64,000 bases of DNA from BS750m-G57 sp964607575 (GCA_964607575.1 CAZSLS010000008.1:10938-74937), one strand, 5' to 3'. Shown: positions 43,424 to 52,356, counted from the first letter of the stretch. Made by a program: numbers and translations. Notes: generated by a model from the sequence alone, not told the origin.

Positions 43424-44565
43424 AGGTTGCACTGGTAATAGAACGGATGGACCCCCTCCGAGGCGGGCGGGAGACCTCGACCGCCCAGGTAGCCGCCGAG
43501 CTTGCCCGCTGCGGATGCGGCGTTACGATCGTCTGCCAGTCCGGTCGGTGGGAGTCACCCGGCGTCGATGTCCGCCAGGTCGGCGCCAAGGGAACCTCAC
43601 GCGTGAGCCGATTGCGAAACTTCGCCGCCGACGTCGCCCGGGCGATCGAGGGGCAGGGCTTTGACATCGTCCATGCCACGCTGCCTATACCGCAGGCGAA
43701 CGTTTACCAGCCTCGCGGCGGGACCGTGCCCGCACAGATCGCTGCCAGCCTGCGGAGACGATCCGCCCCAAGCCGCCTCCTGCGGCGGATCACCGAACCG
43801 TTTAACGCCTGTCGCCGTCGGATGGCCGCCTTCGAACGCGATCTGCTGACAGGCGGGCGGGCGATTTGCCTCTGCGTCAGCCAAATGGTCAAGGACGAAT
43901 GCTTCAGCTACTACGGCCTGACCGATGGCGTCGAGATGGTCTACAACTGCGTTGACGCTCCCGCCGGCGATACCAGGGACGACGATCGTTCGCGGATCAG
44001 GGGCGATATTGGCGCCGCGGCGGACGATCCGGTATTTCTGACCGTCGCGACAAATTTTGAACTGAAGGGCATTGCCCGGGGGATCGAGGCCTTCGCCCGG
44101 TGGCGCGGCGATTCGGGACGTGACGGTTCGCGCCTGGTGGTTGTCGGTCGCCGGTCGCCCGATCGCTACATCAAGCTGGCGGCAGATTGCGGTGCAGGCG
44201 ACGCGGTAGTCTTCGTACCGCCGAGCGAAGAGATATTCCAATGGTATGCAGCCGCCGACGCGGTGATACTCCTGAGCTGGTACGATCCGTGCAGCCGGGT
44301 GGTGTTGGAAGCCGCCCGCTGGTCGATACCGTCGATCACGACGAGGTTCAACGGTGCGGCTGAGGCGTTCGGCGACGGTGGATGTATCGTGGTGGACTCC
44401 CCGTTGGACAGCGGTGCTATTGTGGCCGGTATGGCGGTGATGGCCGATCCGGTCACGCGACAGAAACATTCCGAGGCCTGCGGGGCTCTTGGCGACTACC
44501 TCGGCGTCGAAAGGCACGTTAAGGAATTGATCGACGCATACGGCCGTGCGCCGAAAATAAAATAA
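43420..44565 (+). CDS. GT4-family glycosyltransferase, WaaG-like
   Basis: 381 residues, GT-B. LRGGRETSTAQVAAELARCG is the N-terminal acceptor loop region, VVGRRSPDRY and LSWYDPCSRVVLEAARWSIP (with the E of the EX7E site reduced to one clear Glu) the donor region. In enterobacteria WaaG adds the first glucose to heptose II; here the sugar is unknown. It overlaps the kinase gene by 4 bases (ATGA) and plsY starts on its stop codon (TAATG), so all are co-translated. High GC and Arg content match the neighbours. Confidence 0.8.
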   Translation: MKVALVIERMDPLRGGRETSTAQVAAELARCGCGVTIVCQSGRWESPGVDVRQVGAKGTSRVSRLRNFAADVARAIEGQGFDIVHATLPIPQANVYQPRGGTVPAQIAASLRRRSAPSRLLRRITEPFNACRRRMAAFERDLLTGGRAICLCVSQMVKDECFSYYGLTDGVEMVYNCVDAPAGDTRDDDRSRIRGDIGAAADDPVFLTVATNFELKGIARGIEAFARWRGDSGRDGSRLVVVGRRSPDRYIKLAADCGAGDAVVFVPPSEEIFQWYAAADAVILLSWYDPCSRVVLEAARWSIPSITTRFNGAAEAFGDGGCIVVDSPLDSGAIVAGMAVMADPVTRQKHSEACGALGDYLGVERHVKELIDAYGRAPKIK

Positions 44566-45242
44566 TGATCGAGAATCCCTACATCCTGTTGATTGCGTTT
44601 CCGCTGACAGCCTACGTTATCGGCGCCACTCCGTTCGGTCCGATACTCGCGCGGTTTCACGGCGTGAATCTCCGCAAGCACGGTTCGGGCAATGTTGGGG
44701 CTACGAATGTCGGGCGGACGCTCGGGCGGCGGTGGGGGATGCTTTGCTTCTCTCTGGACGTACTTAAAGGTCTCGTGCCCGTGCTGCTGGCGAGGTTGCT
44801 GGGGCCCGCGGTGACATCCGGAGCGGCGCCTTCGCAGTTGAGTCAGTTCGCATGGTTGGCGGCGGGCTTCGGGGCGATACTCGGGCACGTTATGAGTTTC
44901 TGGTTGGGGTTTCGGGGTGGTAAGGGGGTGGCTACCTCGCTGGGAGTTGTGTTGGGAACGTTCCCGTACTTCACCTTCGCCGGACTCGCCGCGCTGGGGA
45001 TATGGGTGATTGTCGTGCTGACCACCCGTTACGTTTCGCTAGCCAGCATCGTTGCGGTGGTGGTATTCGTGTTGGCGTTCGCGGGGATAAACTGGTTCGC
45101 ACTGGGCCTGACACCTCGCGACCTCTGGCCGCTGGGTTCGTTCGCATCCGCCATGGCGGCGCTCATCATCTACCTGCACCGGGGCAATCTCGGGCGACTG
45201 CTCGCCGGTACGGAATCCAAGGTGAACATTCGCAGTTCGTAG
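44565..45242 (+). CDS. plsY: Acyl-phosphate:glycerol-3-phosphate acyltransferase
   Basis: 225 residues, membrane protein with about five helices. Motif 1 SGNVGATNVGR (41-51), motif 2 GHVMSFWLGFRGGKGVATS (near 105-123) and motif 3 with TRYVSLASI. It transfers the acyl group from acyl-phosphate to glycerol-3-phosphate, the first step of phospholipid synthesis. Its ATG shares bases with the stop of the glycosyltransferase (TAATG), so membrane-lipid synthesis is coupled to the core-oligosaccharide genes here. Confidence 0.95.
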   Translation: MIENPYILLIAFPLTAYVIGATPFGPILARFHGVNLRKHGSGNVGATNVGRTLGRRWGMLCFSLDVLKGLVPVLLARLLGPAVTSGAAPSQLSQFAWLAAGFGAILGHVMSFWLGFRGGKGVATSLGVVLGTFPYFTFAGLAALGIWVIVVLTTRYVSLASIVAVVVFVLAFAGINWFALGLTPRDLWPLGSFASAMAALIIYLHRGNLGRLLAGTESKVNIRSS

Positions 45243-45262
45243 ACGCCGCTTCTACGTTACGC
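45240..45262. repeat. Truncated copy of the eboB-eboC spacer repeat
   Basis: TAGACGC, CGCTTCTACGTT and ACGCC follow each other here as they do around the two hairpins at 32738-32805, but the hairpin arms are deleted. It lies in the 14 bases between plsY and the thioesterase gene and overlaps both ends. Confidence 0.4.
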
Positions 45263-45655
45263 CATAACATCCGCGAGCCACGCCGGCGGTCTGATCGGTT
45301 TGCCTTCGGCGTTGACGATGGCGTGTACGGTATAACCGCTTGCCACCCGGTCGCCCGAGACGTGGGCGATGGTGACGTCAAATCGCATGCTGGCTTTTCC
45401 GGCCATTGCGGCTGTGGTGATAAGTTCGAGTTGATCGTCGTATCTCGCCCGCCCGTGAAATTCCACGTGCGCTTCGACGAGCGGAAGCAGCGCGCCGCGC
45501 AGTTCCATTTCGGCGTACGGTATGCCCGCCTGCCTGAGCCAGTCGGTTCGCCCGACTTCAAACCACTCCAGTGCGCGGGAATTGTAGAACGTCCCCATCT
45601 GGTCGGTTTCGCTGTATCGAACGCGGAGTTTTGTCGTGCTCTTTTCAGGAGGCAT
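45257..45655 (-). CDS. YbgC/4-hydroxybenzoyl-CoA thioesterase-like acyl-CoA thioesterase
   Basis: 132 residues with a single hotdog fold. VRYSETDQMGTFYNSRALEWFE (about 12-33) holds the family Asp (YxxTDxxGxxxN). It hydrolyses acyl-CoA, probably as a tetramer, and in proteobacteria relatives act in the Tol-Pal region or on aromatic acyl-CoA. It is convergent with plsY and downstream of the metallo-beta-lactamase-fold gene, 34 bases apart. The specific substrate is not known. Confidence 0.85.
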   Translation of the reverse strand: MPPEKSTTKLRVRYSETDQMGTFYNSRALEWFEVGRTDWLRQAGIPYAEMELRGALLPLVEAHVEFHGRARYDDQLELITTAAMAGKASMRFDVTIAHVSGDRVASGYTVHAIVNAEGKPIRPPAWLADVMA

Positions 45656-45689
45656 GATCGGGTCCTTGTATCAGATCGCGCCAGGGCGA

Positions 45690-46460
45690 TCAAGCGTCCA
45701 AAACGCCTCGCCTGGCGGAGTTCAGTACTTTCGACAGGGCGTCGGCGTGTTTCCATGCCTCGAATCGCCACCAGCCGCTCATGTCGTCGGGCGGGGGGAC
45801 CGCCGCGGCGATCTCGCTGTCGCTCTTGCCCGATGCCGCCAGTTCCGCGACGGTTTCGAGAAGGTAATCGAAGTACTCCACCCATCGCACCAACTCCCCC
45901 GTACCACATACCGGTCCGTGCCCGGGGACCACAATTGATGCGTCGAATTCGATCAGCCGCGCATAAGTATCCCGTAGGCGCCGGCGGAGTTCGCCGTTCA
46001 ACAGACCGCCCGAGGGGATCAGGCCCCATCCGAATATGTCGCCCGCGAACAGGACGCTATCGTCCGGAGCCCAGACCACGCAATCTTCGGCGGTGTGGCA
46101 TCCGGGCATCGGGATCATGCAAACTTTCCGCCCGGGCGACTCGAACACCCTGCCCGCCGCTTCGATCGTCGCAGTTCGCTGATTGACGATCTCGGCGTCG
46201 AATCGCTCGACGAACGCTCCGTTAAGCGATACGTGGTCGTAGTGCGTGTGGGTGTTCAGTACGTAGCGAACCGGCTTGTCGCCGACCGATTTGGCGATCG
46301 CGGCTAGCACTTCGCCCTCGAGATGCGCTTCTTCCAGGGCGTCTACGACCAGTATGTACTCGCCCATATCGCACCAGCCCATATTGTCGATCGCCTGCCG
46401 CACGAAGAAACCTTCGCCCGCGGTCACAATCACCGGTGTATCTGTCGGATCGCCTGTCAT
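45690..46460 (-). CDS. Metallo-beta-lactamase-fold hydrolase
   Basis: 256 residues. The zinc motif HTHYDH (71-76), GCHTAED with a third His, FAGDIFGWG with the bridging Asp and VPGHGPV with the last His are all present, so it should be an active MBL-fold hydrolase with two metals. No signal peptide after choosing ATG 46460 (AAGGA 9 bases upstream); the frame upstream to 46544 is unlike the family. It lies before the thioesterase gene on the same strand. The closest functional types are SoxH/quinoprotein-relay-like or general hydrolases; the substrate is unknown. Confidence 0.85.
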   Translation of the reverse strand: MTGDPTDTPVIVTAGEGFFVRQAIDNMGWCDMGEYILVVDALEEAHLEGEVLAAIAKSVGDKPVRYVLNTHTHYDHVSLNGAFVERFDAEIVNQRTATIEAAGRVFESPGRKVCMIPMPGCHTAEDCVVWAPDDSVLFAGDIFGWGLIPSGGLLNGELRRRLRDTYARLIEFDASIVVPGHGPVCGTGELVRWVEYFDYLLETVAELAASGKSDSEIAAAVPPPDDMSGWWRFEAWKHADALSKVLNSARRGVLDA

Positions 46461-46708
46461 TTTTGCTGTCCTTGGATGAAAAGTATTAAGAAACTCGGTC
46501 GAAAGTTTGCGTGAGTATATTCCTAGCCGGCCTGAATGACACAACCGTTATTGGGGGTGTTGGCTTTGTCGATATTGTTCTCGATCATTTCCGCGGGTCT
46601 CCCATTATCTCCGGAGACAGGGATGATTCTACAAATCAAGCGAATCAGGGACACGCAAATAATCGCATTTGCGGAGCCCCCGGGGCGGCGACAAGGAATA
46701 TCCAAAGG

Positions 46709-46725
46709 GAGCCCCGACGGGGCTC
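46709..46725. repeat. Perfect 7-bp hairpin with GAC loop
   Basis: GAGCCCC at 46709-46715, GAC, GGGGCTC at 46719-46725, flanked by AATATCC and GGATATC. It belongs to the same style as hairpins at 15922, 16089 and 54031 with loops of two to four bases. Confidence 0.55.
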
Positions 46726-46758
46726 TGGGATATCTTGACATATATACCGAGCCCTCCC

Positions 46759-46885
46759 GAAGATTATGCAACAAGCCTCCCGGTTCTTGCTAAACCGCAA
46801 GCGGTCTGACTCCACACTCATTCGGATTCTATCGTATTCGCCGCTTGCGGCTTAGCGCTTTTGGGACGCTCGTTGCATAATCTTC
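46759..46885. repeat. Nested inverted repeat, 127 bases
   Basis: Outer arms GAAGATTATGCAAC (46759-46772) and its exact complement (46872-46885). Inner arms GCTAAACCGCAAGCGG (46789-46804) and CCGCTTGCGGCTTAGC (46841-46856), complementary at all but one position. A single transcript could fold into a long two-part hairpin. It could be a non-autonomous mobile element or a structured RNA. Confidence 0.65.
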
Positions 46886-46973
46886 TCACGGACGGGTCTA
46901 CCTTATGTCGGTCCTGACGGACCTGACCTGCCCCCGTGCGCGTTTGAATCCCGCCGTGTAGCTCTTGGCGCAT

Positions 46974-47016
46974 AAAAAAGTTCCGACAGTCATGGAGTGC
47001 ATGCGATGTCGGAACT
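46974..47016 (-). terminator. Rho-independent terminator after tRNA-Ser
   Basis: On the minus strand, AGTTCCGACA pairs with TGTCGGAACT (10 bp) around an 18-base loop and is followed by TTTTT. It begins 3 bases after the tRNA 3' end. Confidence 0.8.
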
Positions 47017-47018
47017 TA

Positions 47019-47108
<90 letters not shown>

Positions 47109-47448
47109 GGTGGTAAATACCGTCAGTCGTCCCAGACAATCGTCTCGGGCAAACTGCCAGTACATGCCCCTTTATATCGGCCCGCGGCGGTGCTGTCAAG
47201 ACAGGCATTGGCGTGCTCGCTTTCAAACAGTTTACATACGAGCATGGCGCTGACGAGACGCCGAGCGGATACTACAGCAATAACCAGACTCCCGGGCGGT
47301 GTCCCGTCGACCGGTATTAGGGGCCCAGATCCGCGATCCAATGCAAAAAGGTGGAATTGCCGAAGCTTCGCCGGAAACAGCATGCCTCCATAATACGTGC
47401 TGTATCAGGAGATTACAGAATGTTTGCGTGTTTCTATCATTTTTGCAC
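47109..47448. other. Spacer upstream of the iron-uptake operon, nothing recognised
   Basis: About 340 bases. No convincing gene, tRNA or repeat was found before the promoter at 47449. Confidence 0.4.
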
Positions 47449-47478
47449 TTGACTTAGAATGTTAGTTGCGGATATACT
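47449..47478 (+). promoter_or_regulatory. Candidate promoter of the feo operon
   Basis: TTGACT at 47449-47454 and TATACT at 47473-47478, 18 bases apart. The stretch between them contains TTAGAATGTTAG, two TTAG half-sites loosely resembling DtxR-family boxes, so self-regulation by the encoded DtxR-type protein is possible. Confidence 0.45.
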
Positions 47479-47612
47479 TGTTCGTTGTGCCGAACACTGC
47501 GAATCCCGCACCGATGTGTGGAGGTGGTTTGGCGTTCTGTGAGTTTTGTATCGTTGGTGGCCCCTGCGTGGCAATTGTCGCGGGTAGACTGCCAGATATG
47601 GTGGATATTCAG

Positions 47613-48395
47613 ATGGCAAGTGGATCCGACAAACTCAGTCCGTCACTTGAAGACTACCTTGAGGCCGTATTGATCCTGGTGCGTCGCGGCAGTGTGGCGC
47701 GAGTGCGGGACATAGCGGCGCATCTTGATGTTGGCAAGTCGTCGGTTACCGGTGCGGTGAAGACACTTGCCAAGCGCGGGCTGGTTAACTACGAACCGTA
47801 CCAGTTCATAACGTTGACCGATCGCGGGCGGGAACTTGCTGAGGATATTTCGGCAAGGCACGTTCTGCTGCGGGAGTTTCTGAGCGATATTCTCGGTCTG
47901 GACGAAGAGGCCGCAGAGGCCAACGCCTGTCGTATGGAACATGCCGTCGACGCCGAACTCCTGGAGCAGTTGGGGAAGTTTTCTGTTTTTGTCCGCGACT
48001 GCCCGCGAGCGGGAAAGAGTTGGATCAGAGCGTTTGTCGAGCGCTGCGGGGCAGGCGATGTGGACGGTGAGGTCTGCGGCCGCTGCGCCGCGGAGATTGA
48101 CTCAGGCCGCGGAAAAGTTTCTGCGCCGGTCGAGGTTGTTGGTTCCGAACACGGGGATCAGGCTGCGGCGATGCCCCTGACGATGGCGTCGGTCGGGCAG
48201 GAGGTTTGCGTCGCCGAGATCACCGGCACGCGCGAACTTCAGCACCGTCTAGCCGAGATGGGTCTGACCCCGGGCATGAGGTTCTCGGTTGTCAACAAGG
48301 GAAATCCCGGGCCTTTCATTATTTCGGTGAAGGGTTCAAAGCTGATGCTCGGTCGGGGAACGGTGCATCGAGTAATGGTGACGGCGGACTCTTAG
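47613..48395 (+). CDS. DtxR/MntR-type metalloregulator fused to FeoA domain
   Basis: About 260 residues. The N-terminal winged helix-turn-helix (SPSLEDYLEAVLILVRR, VARVRDIAAHLDVGKSSVTGAVKTLAKRGLV) and dimerisation/metal domain (ISARHVLLREFLSDILGLDEEAAEANACRMEHAVD, with His/Glu/Cys/Glu metal ligands) are of the DtxR/MntR type. A Cys-rich linker (CGRCAAEI) leads to a FeoA SH3-like domain (VCVAEITGTRELQHRLAEMGLTPG) at the C-terminus. This links iron sensing to the FeoB transporter 27 bases downstream. ATG 47613 has GGTGGA upstream; ATG 47598 or an earlier start is possible. It probably represses the operon when ferrous iron is sufficient. Confidence 0.85.
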   Translation: MASGSDKLSPSLEDYLEAVLILVRRGSVARVRDIAAHLDVGKSSVTGAVKTLAKRGLVNYEPYQFITLTDRGRELAEDISARHVLLREFLSDILGLDEEAAEANACRMEHAVDAELLEQLGKFSVFVRDCPRAGKSWIRAFVERCGAGDVDGEVCGRCAAEIDSGRGKVSAPVEVVGSEHGDQAAAMPLTMASVGQEVCVAEITGTRELQHRLAEMGLTPGMRFSVVNKGNPGPFIISVKGSKLMLGRGTVHRVMVTADS

Positions 48396-48422
48396 ACGCC
48401 GGATAAAGGATACAGCACTTCG

Positions 48423-50972
48423 ATGTCCCGATTGAACATAGCACTGGCGGGTAATCCCAACTCGGGAAAGACCACGATCTTCAATTCGCTGACCGGCGGG
48501 CGCCAGCACGTGGGCAACTACCCCGGCGTGACGGTCGAGAAGAAAGAAGGGACGGCCGTTGTCGGAGGCAGGGAAGTCGATGTCGTCGACCTCCCGGGCA
48601 CGTACAGCCTGACGGCCTACACGATCGAAGAGATCGTCACGCGGAAGTTCATCATGGAGTCCGAGCCGGACGTCGTGATCGATATCGTCGATTGTTCGAA
48701 TCTCGAGCGTAATCTCTATCTCGCCACGCAGTTGCTGGAGTGCGGAGTTCCGCTCGTTCTGGCGTTCAACAAGAGCGACCTGGCGGAGGCTCGCGGGTTC
48801 CATATTGACTGCCCGCGTCTGGCGGATCTGCTGGGCGTACCGATCGTCGAAACGGTGGGCACGAGCGGTGCCGGTCTGGACGAACTGCTCGCCAAGGCGC
48901 TGGAGGTCGCCGCGGCGGGGAGCGAGGCTGTCGCACAGCAGCGCCTGCCCGATTACGGTACGGAACTCGAGCCGCACGTGGTTGAAATGGCCCGTGAAAT
49001 TGCGACTCGCTGCGGGCTGGAGCGTCACAGCCGCTGGTATGCGCTGAAGCTTCTGGAAGGTGATAAAGAGACCATCAAGCGCGTCGAGTCTCTGGCGGAT
49101 GAGGCTCACCGCGAGCAGATCGCCGAGATCATCGCGGAAACCGGTTCGCTACGAAAGCACATTGAGGAAGTATGCGGCGATTCGCCGGAAATAGTTTTCG
49201 CGGATCGGCGTTATGGCTTCATCTCCGGGGCGTGTACCGAGGCGGTGGTGCAGAGCGTCGAGGCTCGCCACGACCTTTCCGACCGCATCGACGCGGTGAT
49301 GACGCATCCGATCATGGGCCTGCCTATATTCATCGCGATGATGTACGTGGTGTTCCAACTGACCTTCACCATCGGCGCGTTACCGATGGGTTGGATCGAG
49401 AGCGGGTTTGGCTGGTTGTCGGAGAATCTCGCGATGCTTTGGCCCAAGGCCTCCGAGAGCCTGCTCAAGAGCCTCCTGATCGACGGGATAATAGGCGGCG
49501 TGGGCGGCGTGATAGTCTTCCTGCCGAACATCCTGCTGCTGTTCGCGGGGATTGCGATTCTGGAAGATTCGGGCTACATGGCGCGGGCGGCGTTCGTGAT
49601 GGACCGGTGGATGCACAAGATCGGTTTGCACGGAAAGAGTTTCATCCCGATGCTGATCGGTTTCGGTTGTAACGTGCCGGCGATCATGGCCACCCGCACG
49701 CTGGAAACGCGCCGCGACCGGATGACCACAATGCTGGTGATCCCGCTGATGAGCTGCGGGGCGAGGCTGCCGATCTACGCATTGATTATCCCGGCGTTCT
49801 TCCCGTCGGCGTGGCACGGGCCGATGCTCTGGACGATGTACCTGATCGGGATCCTGCTGGCGATTGTCCTGGCAAGATTGCTCAGATCGACCCTGTTCAA
49901 GGGCGAGTCGGCGGCGTTCGTGATGGACCTCCCGCCGTACCGCATGCCGACGGTCAAGGGGCTGGCGGTTCACATGTGGGAGCGATCGTGGATGTACCTC
50001 CGCAAGGCCGGTACGGTCATCCTGGGCGTGTCGGTCATAATGTGGGCGCTGGCCGCCTTCCCGCGAATGTCTTCGGACGAACTTGACGCTAAATACGCCG
50101 ATCGAACCCAAGCCGCCCAAACGACCTTCACCGCCGGCTTGGACGGCGTGAATAACCTGCTGGGCCTGGGGGAGGGCTCTTCGGTTGTTGCCAATGCGGT
50201 CGAGGCGGAAATGACGCTCGCCGAGGCCGCCGGGGAGTTCTTCGAACACGAGCAGGGGTATGTCGACGCCCGGGCCGCCCGAGATGCGACGATCGCATCG
50301 CTGCTTGACGGGCCTGACGGCGAGACCCTCAAGCGGTTCATGGATGCTCGCGACCAGATCGTCGCCGCACGGGAGGCATTTGCCCGGACGGTCGAGGACG
50401 AGGAGTTGCAAGGGGGGTCGAGGCAGTATGTGGCGATGGAACTGTACCGCGACAGGGAACTCGATAAGATCGCCAAAGCCTCCCCGCGGGCCAGCGCTGC
50501 CGCGATGAAATATCTCGACGAATCTGTAGGCCCGCTGGCCCAGGCGATGGGCGATATCGAAAACTCGCAACTGCTGGACCGAACCAGCCAGAGCATACTC
50601 GGGCGGATCGGGCGGGGCATTGAGCCCGTGGTCCGGCCGATGGGATTTGACTGGCGGATCGGTACGGCGCTGTTGGGATCGTTTGCGGCGAAGGAGGTTT
50701 TCGTTGCCCAGATGGGGATCGTCTATTCGGTTGGCGAAGGGTCCGATGATTCGGCGACTTTGCGGAAGAAACTCAGCGATAATTACAGTCCGCTGGTGGG
50801 GTTCTGCATAATGCTGTATTGCCTGGTAAGTGCGCCGTGCGTTGCGACGATAGCGGCTACCTGGCAGGAAAGCGGGCGTCTGCGGTGGGCCCTGGCGCAA
50901 CTGATAGGCCTGACGCTGCTGGCGTACGTGCTGACGGTGGCGGTGTACCAGATCGGAAGTCGTCTGGGTTGA
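48423..50972 (+). CDS. feoB: Ferrous iron transport protein B
   Basis: 849 residues. The N-terminal G domain has GNPNSGKT (10-17), NYPGVTVE (G2 region), DLPGTY (G3) and NKSD (G4), followed by a helical GDI region. The membrane part has the family Cys/gate motifs GCNVPAIMATRTLETRRDR and GARLPIYALIIPAFF. Between membrane helices, at roughly 535-720, lies a long hydrophilic insert (about 150-170 residues more than in E. coli, 773 residues), rich in Ala/Glu/Asp/Arg, of unknown role. It imports ferrous iron across the inner membrane. It is preceded by the DtxR-FeoA gene and followed by the Cys-rich small protein. Confidence 0.95.
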   Translation: MSRLNIALAGNPNSGKTTIFNSLTGGRQHVGNYPGVTVEKKEGTAVVGGREVDVVDLPGTYSLTAYTIEEIVTRKFIMESEPDVVIDIVDCSNLERNLYLATQLLECGVPLVLAFNKSDLAEARGFHIDCPRLADLLGVPIVETVGTSGAGLDELLAKALEVAAAGSEAVAQQRLPDYGTELEPHVVEMAREIATRCGLERHSRWYALKLLEGDKETIKRVESLADEAHREQIAEIIAETGSLRKHIEEVCGDSPEIVFADRRYGFISGACTEAVVQSVEARHDLSDRIDAVMTHPIMGLPIFIAMMYVVFQLTFTIGALPMGWIESGFGWLSENLAMLWPKASESLLKSLLIDGIIGGVGGVIVFLPNILLLFAGIAILEDSGYMARAAFVMDRWMHKIGLHGKSFIPMLIGFGCNVPAIMATRTLETRRDRMTTMLVIPLMSCGARLPIYALIIPAFFPSAWHGPMLWTMYLIGILLAIVLARLLRSTLFKGESAAFVMDLPPYRMPTVKGLAVHMWERSWMYLRKAGTVILGVSVIMWALAAFPRMSSDELDAKYADRTQAAQTTFTAGLDGVNNLLGLGEGSSVVANAVEAEMTLAEAAGEFFEHEQGYVDARAARDATIASLLDGPDGETLKRFMDARDQIVAAREAFARTVEDEELQGGSRQYVAMELYRDRELDKIAKASPRASAAAMKYLDESVGPLAQAMGDIENSQLLDRTSQSILGRIGRGIEPVVRPMGFDWRIGTALLGSFAAKEVFVAQMGIVYSVGEGSDDSATLRKKLSDNYSPLVGFCIMLYCLVSAPCVATIAATWQESGRLRWALAQLIGLTLLAYVLTVAVYQIGSRLG

Positions 50973-50996
50973 TGCGGCGGATGAAAGAGTTGCGGA

Positions 50997-51203
50997 ATGT
51001 GGAAGATGTTTGAATCAATAATCGTGCTGGTGGTGATAGGCGTTGCGGCCGCATTTCTGGCGTGCCGTGCGAAGAAGACCCTCAGCGGCGAGGACGGCTG
51101 CGGGTGCGGTAAAGAGAAGAGTTGCGCGGTGAAGTCACTCGATTCGCTGTCCGCCGCCGACGCCCCCGAACAAGAAGATGAGGACGATGACGCGGGCGCC
51201 TAA
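50997..51203 (+). CDS. FeoB-associated Cys-rich membrane protein
   Basis: 68 residues. One transmembrane helix (about 5-25), then CRAKKTLSGEDGCGCGKEKSCA, the Cys cluster of the FeoB-associated family, and an acidic tail. Such proteins follow feoB in many bacteria and may stabilise the transporter or handle iron at the membrane. The gene starts 24 bases after feoB and its last 4 bases overlap the convergent hydrolase gene. Confidence 0.85.
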   Translation: MWKMFESIIVLVVIGVAAAFLACRAKKTLSGEDGCGCGKEKSCAVKSLDSLSAADAPEQEDEDDDAGA

Positions 51204-51970
51204 GTCACGTCCCGCCGGATATCGCGCAGGGCGGGGAACTGGTCTCGCCAGCGGTTAAGCGCGTCGCTGTCGAGCGGCGCGCCGATGACGCACTGATCGT
51301 CGCCTGCCCGGGCCAGGACGTTTCCCTGCGGATCGATTATGACGCTACCGCCGGCGTAAGTGTGGTTCGGATCGGTCCCGCAGCGATTGACGCCGACGAC
51401 GTATGCCTGGTTTTCGATAGCCCGGGCGCGCAGCAGGCATGCCCAGTGGTCCGAGCGTTGCGCCGGCCAGTTGGCGATCACCGCGATGAGATCGGCCCCG
51501 CCGCCCGCGGCGCTGCGGAACAACTCGGGAAACCGCAGATCGTAGCATATCGCCGGGGCCAGTTGGAACTTGCCCACGGGGATCACGACCGCCTCATCAC
51601 CGGGCGTGTAGTGGTCGGCTTCTGACGAGGGCGAGAAGGGATGCATCTTCCAGTAACGCCCGATAAGCGATCCGTCCGGGGCGAGGAGTACTGCTTCATT
51701 GCGGAAAGTCTCGCCGTATCGCCTCGCCAGTCCGCCCAGCAGGTAGACGCCGAATTTGCCGGCGCTTTCGGACAGGAACGTTGCGGTCGGTCCGTCAGGC
51801 GGTTCGGCCAGTGTGGCGGCGTCCATCGAGAAGCCCGTGGAGAACATCTCCGGTAGGACCACGAGATCTCCGCGCTGGAGATCTGCCGACGCCAGCAGTT
51901 CCGCGATCGCCCGGCGGTTGGCGGGCGGGTCGGACCATACGATATCGAGTTGGATGCACAGGGCGTTCAT
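51200..51970 (-). CDS. Carbon-nitrogen hydrolase (nitrilase superfamily, omega-amidase-like)
   Basis: 256 residues. The catalytic triad E41 (LPEMFSTGFS), K108 (RYWKMHPF) and C142 (AICYDLRFPELF) is complete. The YDLRFPELFR stretch and length match omega-amidases such as YafV/Nit2, which clear alpha-ketoglutaramate-type compounds. The reading frame extends upstream to 52186, but ATG 51970 with AGGA 7 bases upstream starts the family sequence. It is convergent with the feo operon. Cytoplasmic. Confidence 0.88.
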   Translation of the reverse strand: MNALCIQLDIVWSDPPANRRAIAELLASADLQRGDLVVLPEMFSTGFSMDAATLAEPPDGPTATFLSESAGKFGVYLLGGLARRYGETFRNEAVLLAPDGSLIGRYWKMHPFSPSSEADHYTPGDEAVVIPVGKFQLAPAICYDLRFPELFRSAAGGGADLIAVIANWPAQRSDHWACLLRARAIENQAYVVGVNRCGTDPNHTYAGGSVIIDPQGNVLARAGDDQCVIGAPLDSDALNRWRDQFPALRDIRRDVT

Positions 51971-52110
51971 TGCAAGTCCTGCCCGCCGGGGTGTTTCTAC
52001 GCGCCGGGGGGATGAGTTAATCTTACCGGCTTTTTTGCTTCTCGGCGATTGGAAACTTACTTTCCACTTGTTGGAGTAATTCGTTGATATGGAGCAAACA
52101 GGGGTTATAC

Positions 52111-52347
52111 ATGGAAGATTCTGTTTCTGGTTTATGGCCCGCCCAGGCCGGCGAAAACAAGCGCTCAGCGGTATTCGCATACGCATTGTGGATTCAGCAC
52201 GCTCTGCTCGGTAAGACGATCGCCCCCGTGCCCGACATACAGTGGCAGGAGGCCGTCGGAAGGCGCCTTCTCACGCCCGCCGAAAAGGCCGCCCGCTGCC
52301 GGTACTTCGATCGTAAAGCCCGCGCCGGACTGGCGATGTGCCAATAG
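52111..52347 (+). CDS. Small uncharacterised protein
   Basis: 78 residues from ATG 52111 (GGGG 7 bases upstream; an in-frame start exists at 52084). It is rich in Ala, Arg and Gln, with no signal or membrane segment. The C-terminal half is basic (RRLLTPAEKAARCRYFDRKARAG), perhaps helical. No family is recognised. It lies between two minus-strand genes and converges on the DUF502 gene, 9 bases apart. Confidence 0.5.
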   Translation: MEDSVSGLWPAQAGENKRSAVFAYALWIQHALLGKTIAPVPDIQWQEAVGRRLLTPAEKAARCRYFDRKARAGLAMCQ

Positions 52348-52356
52348 TGCCCGGCG

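Larger units (their letters stand above)
46461..46973. other. Repeat-rich spacer between MBL gene and tRNA-Ser
   Basis: More than 500 bases without a gene. A hairpin is at 46709-46725 (GAGCCCC, GAC, GGGGCTC) inside a larger imperfect ATATCC/GGATAT pairing, and a long nested inverted repeat is at 46759-46885. The frames present are composed of these repeats. Confidence 0.6.

Noticed and set aside
46536..46793. An 85-codon open frame in the repeat-rich spacer
   Set aside because: It reads through the hairpins and inverted repeats, and its composition follows the repeats.
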